Shown here one piece after another: positions 1 to 4,636 of a stretch of 8,749 nucleotides of DNA (positions are counted from its first letter, which is position 1; every line of letters begins with the position of its first letter). The stretch lies in NCBI GenBank assembly GCA_903839905.1, contig CAIMDX010000068.1, forward strand, positions 1-8,749, given 5' to 3'. This stretch comes from an uncultured bacterium (GTDB taxonomy: Bacteria; Patescibacteriota; Minisyncoccia; Minisyncoccales; JAQTVQ01). Under the pieces are notes generated by a model that did no database searches, was not told the DNA's origin, and saw only the letters and a program-made list of their open reading frames with translations. Position numbers and translations under genes: made by a program.

Positions 1-621
1 ACCGCAGGAGGAAGAGAGCTGCCTTTGATAACTAAAATAGTTGTCGGGACATCCGATTTCTTTAAGCAATGGTGGATTGTCATAATAGGCGTTTTTGCTG
101 CTTTATTTTTCTTTATCAAACGATATTCCGAAACCAGAGAGGGTAAAAGGCTTTTTGACCGGATATCATTGCATCTTCCGATTTTGGGAGGATTTTTAAA
201 AAATCTTTATCTGGCTCGTTTTGCCGAGAATTTTTCCGTTTTGATTACAGCCGGAATACCTATCGCCCAGGCCCTGGAAATAACAGCTGATCTTATTGAT
301 AATACGGTTTATCAGGACATAATTATTGAATCGCGGAACAGGGTTATCAAAGGAGAGCCTTTTAGCTCGGCTTTAGACCGTTTTCCGGAATATATCCCGT
401 CTTTGTTTGTACAGATGGCATCGGTAGGGGAAAGAACTGGCCGCATTTCTACAACGCTAATGAATATAGTGCGTTTTTACCAAAAAGAAATAGACGCTTT
501 TGTGGGAGGCCTTTCCAGTATTTTGGAGCCTATTATGATTATCGGATTGGCTTTAATGGTCGGGTTTTTGGTAGCTGCCGTAGTTTTGCCGCTTTACCAG
601 ATGTCCAGCGTGATAGAGTAG
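1..621 (+). CDS. pilC: Type IV pilus inner-membrane platform protein PilC (GspF family), 3' part
   Basis: The reading frame is open from base 1, so the gene starts upstream of the window; the TTG at 25 is an internal leucine codon, not a start. About 206 residues remain, roughly the second half of a typical 400-residue PilC. The first visible residues (GRELPLITKIV) match the linker between the two GspF domains. A membrane segment follows (WWIVIIGVFAALFFFIKRY), then the second cytoplasmic GspF helical domain with the family pattern LARFAENFSVLITAGIPIAQAL and FVQMASVGERTGRI, and a C-terminal membrane helix ending VLPLYQMSSVI. PilC sits in the cytoplasmic membrane and couples the PilB/PilT ATPases to pilin addition or removal. 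The intact C terminus and the pilin and pilD genes downstream fit this role. Family assignment is firm; the N-terminal half cannot be seen. Confidence 0.93.
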   Translation, partial: TAGGRELPLITKIVVGTSDFFKQWWIVIIGVFAALFFFIKRYSETREGKRLFDRISLHLPILGGFLKNLYLARFAENFSVLITAGIPIAQALEITADLIDNTVYQDIIIESRNRVIKGEPFSSALDRFPEYIPSLFVQMASVGERTGRISTTLMNIVRFYQKEIDAFVGGLSSILEPIMIIGLALMVGFLVAAVVLPLYQMSSVIE

Positions 622-697
622 AGAAGTAGTAAAATAGGAGTTGTTCTATTAAATTGTTTTTTGATGAAATTGTTGCGAAAGGTATTTGACGGGATTC

Positions 698-758
698 ACC
701 CTGTTAAATAATTTTTCCTCGGGCAAAATTGCTGCCAGCGGGCAGCATTTAACAGGGT
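698..758 (-). repeat. 61-nt three-way-junction repeat, copy R1 (intergenic)
   Basis: Outer 12-bp inverted ends (ACCCTGTTAAAT / ATTTAACAGGGT) enclose two hairpins with no unpaired bases at the junction: AATTTTTCC-tcg-GGCAAAATT (one mismatch) and GCTGCC-agcg-GGCAGC. On the opposite strand it matches 3456-3516 at 58 of 61 positions. It lies between pilC and the first pilin, just upstream of the promoter. The left flank (684-695) looks like a worn extra copy of the outer arm (9 of 12 bases). It could act as a weak terminator for pilC, but there is no T-tract on either side. Confidence 0.85.
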
Positions 759-762
759 AAAG

Positions 763-771
763 TTATCCACA
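763..771 (+). promoter_or_regulatory. DnaA-box-like word TTATCCACA
   Basis: This is an exact match to the consensus DnaA box TTATNCACA, placed directly upstream of and touching the -35 area of the pilin promoter. I see no second box nearby, so this is not an origin. Binding of DnaA is possible, but chance occurrence of a 9-mer is not excluded. Confidence 0.25.
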
Positions 772-772
772 A

Positions 773-798
773 TTGATTTCCAAAAAATGGTATATAAT
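773..798 (+). promoter_or_regulatory. Probable promoter of the pilin transcription unit
   Basis: A perfect -10 hexamer TATAAT lies at 793-798 within TGGTATATAATAA. The best -35-like word is TTGATT at 773-778, but the spacer is only 14 bp, so recognition may rest on the -10. An overlapping TGG-TATATA reading would give an extended -10. Predicted transcription would start near 805, leaving an untranslated leader of about 15 nt before the ATG at 820. Confidence 0.5.
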
Positions 799-819
799 AA
801 TTAGAGTTAGAAACTTTTA

Positions 820-1281
820 ATGGAAAGTACAAACAAAAAAAATTTAAAAGGCTTTACTTTAATAGAGCTTATAATAGTCATTGCGATTATCGCAATACTA
901 TCAGCATTTTTTGTTTCTTCTTTGACAGCTCCAAATACTACTAGAAATGCCAGGGTGGAAGCCAGCCTTAACCAGATACCGAAAGCGGCAGAATTATTGA
1001 AGAACAGAGATTCCAGCTACCAGAGTTTATCTTGTTCCAGCGCGCAGCCAGGCGTTAAACCATTGTGCGATGATATTATCAAAAACAGCATAGATGGAAC
1101 TTTTAAAATAGCGACTAGCTCTGACGGAACAGCTTATTGCGCCGTAGCCAAAGTTTATTCAAAGACCGGGGCAGACGAATGGCTATGCATCTCTTCCAAT
1201 GCCGGATATGAGACAACGGCTTCAACAACGATTATTAATGATTGCAAAGCAGCCAATTGCACAAAATGCGTTTGTAAGTAA
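820..1281 (+). CDS. Type IV pilin (PilA-like), cysteine-rich
   Basis: A 153-residue protein with a class III leader: LKG11 | FTLIEL, with F12 as mature residue 1 and Glu16 as the conserved Glu+5. A hydrophobic helix (about residues 14-37) follows and would form the fibre core; the rest is a small globular domain. Eight cysteines occur (72, 83, 107, 123, 142, 147, 150, 152), four of them packed into the last twelve residues (CKAANCTKCVCK). The motifs AYCAVAKVYS and EWLCISSNAG are echoed in the next gene, so the two are likely paralogues. The ATG is preceded by a promoter and has no Shine-Dalgarno sequence. Together with the gene at 1360 it is probably a structural pilin; which one is the major subunit cannot be told from sequence alone. 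Confidence 0.88.
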   Translation: MESTNKKNLKGFTLIELIIVIAIIAILSAFFVSSLTAPNTTRNARVEASLNQIPKAAELLKNRDSSYQSLSCSSAQPGVKPLCDDIIKNSIDGTFKIATSSDGTAYCAVAKVYSKTGADEWLCISSNAGYETTASTTIINDCKAANCTKCVCK

Positions 1282-1359
1282 TAATAAAGATAATATTTTA
1301 AAAGGTCGATCATCTAATTATAAATTTAATAAATAATTAAGACTTATAAATTAAACAAT

Positions 1360-1776
1360 ATGCAAACACAAAAAGGTTTTACTTTAATTGAGTTATTGGT
1401 AGTTATCGCCATTATCGGTATTTTAGCAGGAATGGTCGTAGTGAATATGAGCAGCGCTCCGGATGCAGCCAAGAACGCCAAGATCCAATCTTACTTTGAC
1501 CAATTAAGAACTGCAGCCATTGTTTTTTCAACCACCCAGCCAACAGCTACTTATGTAAATTTTGACGCTAGCGGAGATTGTAAAACATTAAAAGACAAGA
1601 TTGTTGCCATGCCTAGCTCTTATAATTCTGTTTCCTCAACCGTGCCTTCGGCTTTCTGCGCCAAAGCTAATTTGCTTGGGTCTGCCAGCAGCACTTATTG
1701 GTGCGTTGACAGCGCCGGTTTTGCCGGAACAACCACGAATACCCAGTGCACTTCAACTGATACAACTTGCAATTAG
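1360..1776 (+). CDS. Type IV pilin (PilA-like), probable major subunit
   Basis: A 138-residue prepilin with a very short leader, MQTQKG6 | FTLIELLVVIAIIGILAG; Glu11 is mature Glu+5. The N-terminal helix is followed by a Ser/Thr-rich domain with five cysteines (74, 100, 115, 130, 137). The stretches AFCAKANLLG and TYWCVDSAG parallel the preceding pilin. An odd cysteine count leaves one thiol unpaired if the others form disulfides. There is no Shine-Dalgarno sequence; TATAAA at 1345-1350 could be a -10 giving an almost leaderless transcript, but I see no good -35. A strong hairpin terminator follows 21 nt after the stop, which suits a highly expressed subunit. Calling it the major pilin is an inference from the short canonical leader and the terminator. 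Confidence 0.9.
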   Translation: MQTQKGFTLIELLVVIAIIGILAGMVVVNMSSAPDAAKNAKIQSYFDQLRTAAIVFSTTQPTATYVNFDASGDCKTLKDKIVAMPSSYNSVSSTVPSAFCAKANLLGSASSTYWCVDSAGFAGTTTNTQCTSTDTTCN

Positions 1777-1797
1777 TTTTTGGTACAAGAAAATTCC

Positions 1798-1829
1798 AAA
1801 GCTCCCTTCCAAAAGAGGGAGCTTTTGTT
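1798..1829 (+). terminator. Intrinsic terminator after the pilin genes
   Basis: A perfect 10-bp stem, AAAGCTCCCT / AGGGAGCTTT, encloses the 8-nt loop TCCAAAAG and runs into TTTTGTT. It closes the pilin unit and separates it from the pilD operon. Confidence 0.85.
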
Positions 1830-1832
1830 GTG

Positions 1833-1955
1833 AAATCCCAAGCCCTAATGTCCAATGCCCAACCAAATCCTAACCTTTAAAATCCCAAAAAAACGAACGA
1901 TTTAGTCATTGGGATTTGGGGCTTGGTTGGGCATTGGGATTTGGTCATTGGAGTT
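1833..1955 (+). repeat. Long modular inverted repeat, copy 1
   Basis: Left-arm words such as AAATCCCAA and CCAATGCCCAACCA (1852-1865) pair with right-arm words TTGGGATTT and TGGTTGGGCATTGG (1924-1937). The centre carries AAACGAACGATTT. The reverse complement of 7250-7365 aligns along nearly its whole length, including that centre, so both are copies of one element in opposite orientations. There is no coding capacity for a transposase, so any mobility would need an enzyme supplied from elsewhere. Confidence 0.8.
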
Positions 1956-1970
1956 TTTTACGGTTTATGT

Positions 1971-1999
1971 TTGCCAATTACGCCAATCAAAGCTAAAAT
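1971..1999 (+). promoter_or_regulatory. Probable promoter of the pilD-minor pilin operon, possibly leaderless
   Basis: TTGCCA (1971-1976, 5 of 6 to consensus) and TAAAAT (1994-1999, 5 of 6) are separated by 17 bp. The expected start site is about 7 nt after the -10, which is the A of the pilD ATG at 2006. The transcript would therefore have essentially no 5' leader. Confidence 0.5.
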
Positions 2000-2005
2000 A
2001 TAAAT

Positions 2006-2848
2006 ATGATTTTCACCGTAGCCGCAGCTTTTATTTTTGTCTTGGGTTTGGTTGTCGGAAGCTTCTTGAATTGTGTTGTCTACCGACTCAAAGAGAAAAA
2101 GAGCTTTGTTTCTGGCCGGTCATTTTGTCCGCGATGCAAACATAATTTGGCTTGGTACGATTTGGTGCCGGTTTTCAGCTTTATTTTTTTGAGAGGGAAG
2201 TGTCGTTATTGTAACAAGCCGATATCATGGCAATACCCGACAGTAGAAATATGCACTGGGTGCATATTTCTACTAATTTTCAATTTTCAATTTTCAATTT
2301 TCAATTTTTCCAGCTTCGCTGGATCCCGCGTAGCGGGACAATTTTTCACCCCTGATTCTTTGATAGGACTGGTATATCTTTTCGTTATCGCGTCATTATT
2401 GATAATTATCTTTATTTTTGACCTAAAGTGGTATCTTATTCCCGATAAGGTTTTGCTTTGGGCCGTGGGCATTACTGCTGCTTTCCACCTTTATAGTTTT
2501 GCTTTCAACTTTTATCCAAAAGGGCAGATTTCTAATTTTTTATTTTCTGCTTTTGGTGCCGCGGGATTTTTTCTGGCTATTTTTCTTTTGACCAGAGGCA
2601 AAGCCATGGGCTTTGGGGATGTCAAGCTAGCTTTTTTTATGGGTCTTTTTTTGGGCTGGCCAAAGATCGTAACCGCCCTCTTTTTAGCTTTTTTGATAGG
2701 TGCTATAATTGGTTTAATATTGATTATCAATAAGAAAAAGCAGATGAAGTCGGAGATACCGTTCGGGCCGTTTCTGATAACCGGATTGTTTATAGCTTTG
2801 TTTTGGGGAAAAGCAATTATTAATTTCTACTTAAATTTTTTTGTTTAA
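2006..2848 (+). CDS. pilD: Prepilin leader peptidase / N-methyltransferase PilD
   Basis: A 280-residue polytopic membrane aspartyl protease that removes prepilin leaders after Gly and methylates the new N terminus. The N-terminal motif GLVVGSFLNCVVYRL is followed by the zinc-type site C41xxC44...C66xxC69 of the methylase loop and then QYPTVEICTG. The two catalytic aspartates are D139 (FDLKWYLIPD) and D205 (GFGDVKL), and the C-terminal IPFGPFLITG is also family-typical. All prepilins here are likely substrates. Oddly, about 100 nt (2242-2341, residues ~79-112) consist of a perfect hairpin, an AATTTTC heptamer array and a double hairpin, all read in frame between the second Cys pair and the catalytic D139. 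Key residues remain intact, so the enzyme is probably active. There is no Shine-Dalgarno sequence, and the stop abuts the next ATG. Confidence 0.95.
   Translation: MIFTVAAAFIFVLGLVVGSFLNCVVYRLKEKKSFVSGRSFCPRCKHNLAWYDLVPVFSFIFLRGKCRYCNKPISWQYPTVEICTGCIFLLIFNFQFSIFNFSSFAGSRVAGQFFTPDSLIGLVYLFVIASLLIIIFIFDLKWYLIPDKVLLWAVGITAAFHLYSFAFNFYPKGQISNFLFSAFGAAGFFLAIFLLTRGKAMGFGDVKLAFFMGLFLGWPKIVTALFLAFLIGAIIGLILIINKKKQMKSEIPFGPFLITGLFIALFWGKAIINFYLNFFV
2242..2274 (+). repeat. Perfect 15-bp hairpin inside pilD
   Basis: AGTAGAAATATGCAC (2242-2256) and its exact reverse complement GTGCATATTTCTACT (2260-2274) flank the 3-nt loop TGG. It encodes VEICTGCIFL, overlapping the conserved PxVExxTGxxF stretch of PilD. 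Confidence 0.9.
2275..2309 (+). repeat. AATTTTC heptamer tandem array inside pilD
   Basis: Four exact AATTTTC units plus one variant (AATTTTT) run head to tail. They are translated as the period-7 peptide IFNFQFSIFNF. Three units equal seven codons, so changes of three units keep the frame and smaller changes break it. Confidence 0.92.
2310..2337 (+). repeat. Double-hairpin repeat inside pilD
   Basis: CCAGC-ttc-GCTGG, then AT, then CCCGC-gta-GCGGG, followed by ACAA. The same layout recurs at 8599-8626 with a differently sequenced but still fully paired first stem. It is translated in frame as SSFAGSRVAGQ. Confidence 0.85.
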
Positions 2849-3421
2849 ATGATTGGCTTGGCTTTTATCAATGACAATTCCGAAAGAGAGAGTGGCTTTA
2901 CCCTGTTTGAGCTTCTTGTTGTTATTGTGATGATTGCTATTTTAAGCGGTATAATCTTTGCCAATCCTAATAACTGGCAGAAAAGCTTGGCCCTGGAAAG
3001 GTCGGCGCAAAAGATCAGCCAAGACATCAGCCAAAGCCGCGCTTTGTCTATGAAGGGCGAGTCTGGAGTATGCGACCCGGGAAGCCCTAACGGATACGGC
3101 CTTTATCTTGATAAGGTGAATCCGTCATATTTTATTTATATGAATTGCGACAGCGACCCTAGCAAAGATTATAACAGCAGTTTTGATAAAAAATTTGAAG
3201 GGGCGGATATTCCTTTAGAGAAGAATATTATTATTTGCGGACTTAAGGCGGGCGGGTTGGATCAATCTAGCTTGAGTATTTTTTTTGAACCGCCGGATCC
3301 AGCAGTTTTTGTTAATAATACTTCGGATGTCACTTCTTCCGTGACCATTTGCATTGAAGGCGATGAAAGCAAGCAGAAAACAATTGAAATAAACAAAGTC
3401 GGAAATATCAATTTGAAATAA
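2849..3421 (+). CDS. Minor pseudopilin, FimT/GspH-like
   Basis: A 190-residue prepilin-like protein. The leader ends at SG16 | FTLFELLVVIVMIAILSG with Glu21 as Glu+5; serine rather than lysine or arginine precedes the Gly. After the hydrophobic helix comes LERSAQKISQDISQSRALSM, the pattern typical of GspH/FimT, where the helix leads into a beta domain, and the C terminus (KTIEINKVGNI) resembles the last strands of that fold. Three cysteines are present in the globular part. GspH/FimT proteins sit in the tip or priming complex of pili and pseudopili. The ATG directly follows the pilD stop, so translation is probably coupled. The codons for FTLF share CTTTACCCTGTT with the end of the 61-nt repeat. 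Confidence 0.82.
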   Translation: MIGLAFINDNSERESGFTLFELLVVIVMIAILSGIIFANPNNWQKSLALERSAQKISQDISQSRALSMKGESGVCDPGSPNGYGLYLDKVNPSYFIYMNCDSDPSKDYNSSFDKKFEGADIPLEKNIIICGLKAGGLDQSSLSIFFEPPDPAVFVNNTSDVTSSVTICIEGDESKQKTIEINKVGNINLK

Positions 3422-3422
3422 T

Positions 3423-3971
3423 ATGGTTCAAAATTCAAACAAACAAAAAGGATTTACCCTGTTAAATGTTGCCCGCTGGCAACAATTTTGCCCGAGGCAA
3501 AATTATTTAACAGGGTTCACTCTTCTTGAAATGATCTTTGCGATTACGATTATTTCGGTTGGCGTTTTAGGAGTTTATAACGGTATGAGCTTTGCCATTG
3601 CCAATACTCAAAAAGCCAGGGAATATTTTATGGGCGCTTATCTGGCCCAGGAGGGGATAGAGATTGTGAAGAACATGAGAGACACGAATTGGGTGGTAAG
3701 CGCGCCTTGGGATAGCGGCCTGATCTGCAGCAGCGGCTGTGAAGCTGATTATAACGATTCTTTTTTGGCTCCTTATGCCGATCAATATTTGCAGCTAGAT
3801 CCTAATGGTTTTTATAATTATGGTGTTGGAACAGCCAGTATTTACAAAAGAAAAATAATTGTTGATAAGTCGGGGAGTTCAACTTCAACAATAAATATAA
3901 CCGTAGATGTGTACTTTAACGGGGTTACAACCACGATAAAAGAGGATATCCGCAATTGGTATCTTCCATGA
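3423..3971 (+). CDS. Minor pilin, PilV/GspI-like, with repeat-split leader
   Basis: A 182-residue prepilin. A leader motif occurs twice: KG10-FTLLN and, 63 nt later, TG31-FTLLEMIFAITIISVGVLG. Only the second has Glu (E36 = +5) and a following hydrophobic helix, so PilD should cleave after G31, giving a 31-residue leader instead of the original ~10. The residues between are the in-frame translation of the 61-nt repeat at 3456-3516. Downstream, AYLAQEGIEIVKNMRDTNW is the conserved helix of PilV-like minor pilins, which help prime the fibre. The start follows the previous stop by 1 nt with no Shine-Dalgarno sequence. Whether the first GFTLL is also cut cannot be told from sequence; cutting there would leave a mature N terminus without a usable helix. 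Confidence 0.85.
   Translation: MVQNSNKQKGFTLLNVARWQQFCPRQNYLTGFTLLEMIFAITIISVGVLGVYNGMSFAIANTQKAREYFMGAYLAQEGIEIVKNMRDTNWVVSAPWDSGLICSSGCEADYNDSFLAPYADQYLQLDPNGFYNYGVGTASIYKRKIIVDKSGSSTSTINITVDVYFNGVTTTIKEDIRNWYLP
3456..3516 (+). repeat. 61-nt three-way-junction repeat, copy R2 (inside prepilin leader)
   Basis: Outer ends ACCCTGTTAAAT / ATTTAACAGGGT (12 bp, perfect) enclose GTTGCC-cgct-GGCAAC and AATTTTGCC-cga-GGCAAAATT (both perfect), directly joined. It is 58/61 identical to the reverse complement of 698-758. Two of the three differences form a compensating T-A for C-G exchange in one stem. With the flanking bases it adds exactly 63 nt to the host gene. Confidence 0.9.
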
Positions 3972-3984
3972 TTAAAAAATTAAA

Positions 3985-4632
3985 ATGTTTCTAAAAATGA
4001 AAGGGATTCTTTCGCTAAAAAATTTCATAAAAAAAATATCCAGCAACTACGGAAGAGGATTTACTCTAATTGAAATGATGGTTTCTATCGGTATTTTTTC
4101 TGTTTTAATGGGCGTTTTGAGCGGTATTTTCTTAGCTTCAATGAAGAGCCAAACCCATATAGTTTATACCCAATATCTTATTGATAGCAGCAATTTTGCG
4201 CTGGATTATATGAGCCGTTATTTAAGAATGGCCCAAAAAGATTATTCGGGCGGCTGTATCAGCGCCAATGATAATTTTTATCCTTCCAATCCTCCTGATT
4301 CGCCTTCTTCTACCGTTACTTTCCTTGACTATAAAGAAGGTGGTGGGAGATGCCATCAATTTTTGCTGGAAAACGGCAAAATAAAAGAAAAAATATCCCC
4401 GGACAGCACTTCGGCAGGTTTTTCTTCGGTAACGGCTCAAGACCTGACATCCGATAAAATAAATGTTACCGATCTAAAATTTAATGTTCTAGGCGGCGCC
4501 AATTATGACCTCCTTCAGCCGAGAGTTACTATTTCAATTAAAGCGGAAGCTAGAACGGAGAATCTTAATCCTTTGCCCAATATCAATGTCCAAACGACAA
4601 TTTCCCAGAGGAATTTAGACAAAGAAATTTAG
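3985..4632 (+). CDS. Minor pilin, PilW/GspJ-like
   Basis: A 215-residue prepilin with a long basic leader (MFLKMKGILSLKNFIKKISS...) ending GRG25 | FTLIEMMVSIGIFSVLMGVLSGIFL; Glu30 is Glu+5. The helix continues into a segment with paired hydrophobics (QYLIDSSNFALDYMSRYLRMAQKD), the family pattern of PilW/GspJ where a long helix precedes a large beta domain. Two cysteines are present. A second in-frame ATG at 3997 (MKGILS) would shorten the leader by four residues; neither has a Shine-Dalgarno sequence. It follows the PilV-like gene by 13 nt. It probably belongs to the minor-pilin complex at the pilus tip. The split between PilW and GspJ is not resolvable here. Confidence 0.8.
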   Translation: MFLKMKGILSLKNFIKKISSNYGRGFTLIEMMVSIGIFSVLMGVLSGIFLASMKSQTHIVYTQYLIDSSNFALDYMSRYLRMAQKDYSGGCISANDNFYPSNPPDSPSSTVTFLDYKEGGGRCHQFLLENGKIKEKISPDSTSAGFSSVTAQDLTSDKINVTDLKFNVLGGANYDLLQPRVTISIKAEARTENLNPLPNINVQTTISQRNLDKEI

Positions 4633-4636
4633 AATT

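Noticed and set aside
25..27. TTG start for a short PilC-like protein
   Set aside because: The frame is open to base 1 and the upstream residues (GRELP) belong to the PilC linker, so this is an internal codon of a gene cut by the window edge.
632..665. Terminator after pilC (AATAG...CTATT followed by T-runs)
   Set aside because: The stem has only about five A/T-rich pairs and the T-run does not follow directly; too weak to call.
698..758. tRNA-like or riboswitch-like RNA
   Set aside because: The fold is a three-way junction but there is no anticodon or T-arm sequence and no riboswitch core known to me, and a near-identical copy sits inside a coding region.
1909..2145. 78-codon + strand frame overlapping the long repeat and the start of pilD
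   Set aside because: Its first part is translated repeat and its second part is an alternative frame of pilD; no protein signature.
2275..2309. CRISPR-like or minisatellite locus
   Set aside because: The heptamers are uninterrupted, with no spacers and no cas genes; it is a simple tandem repeat.
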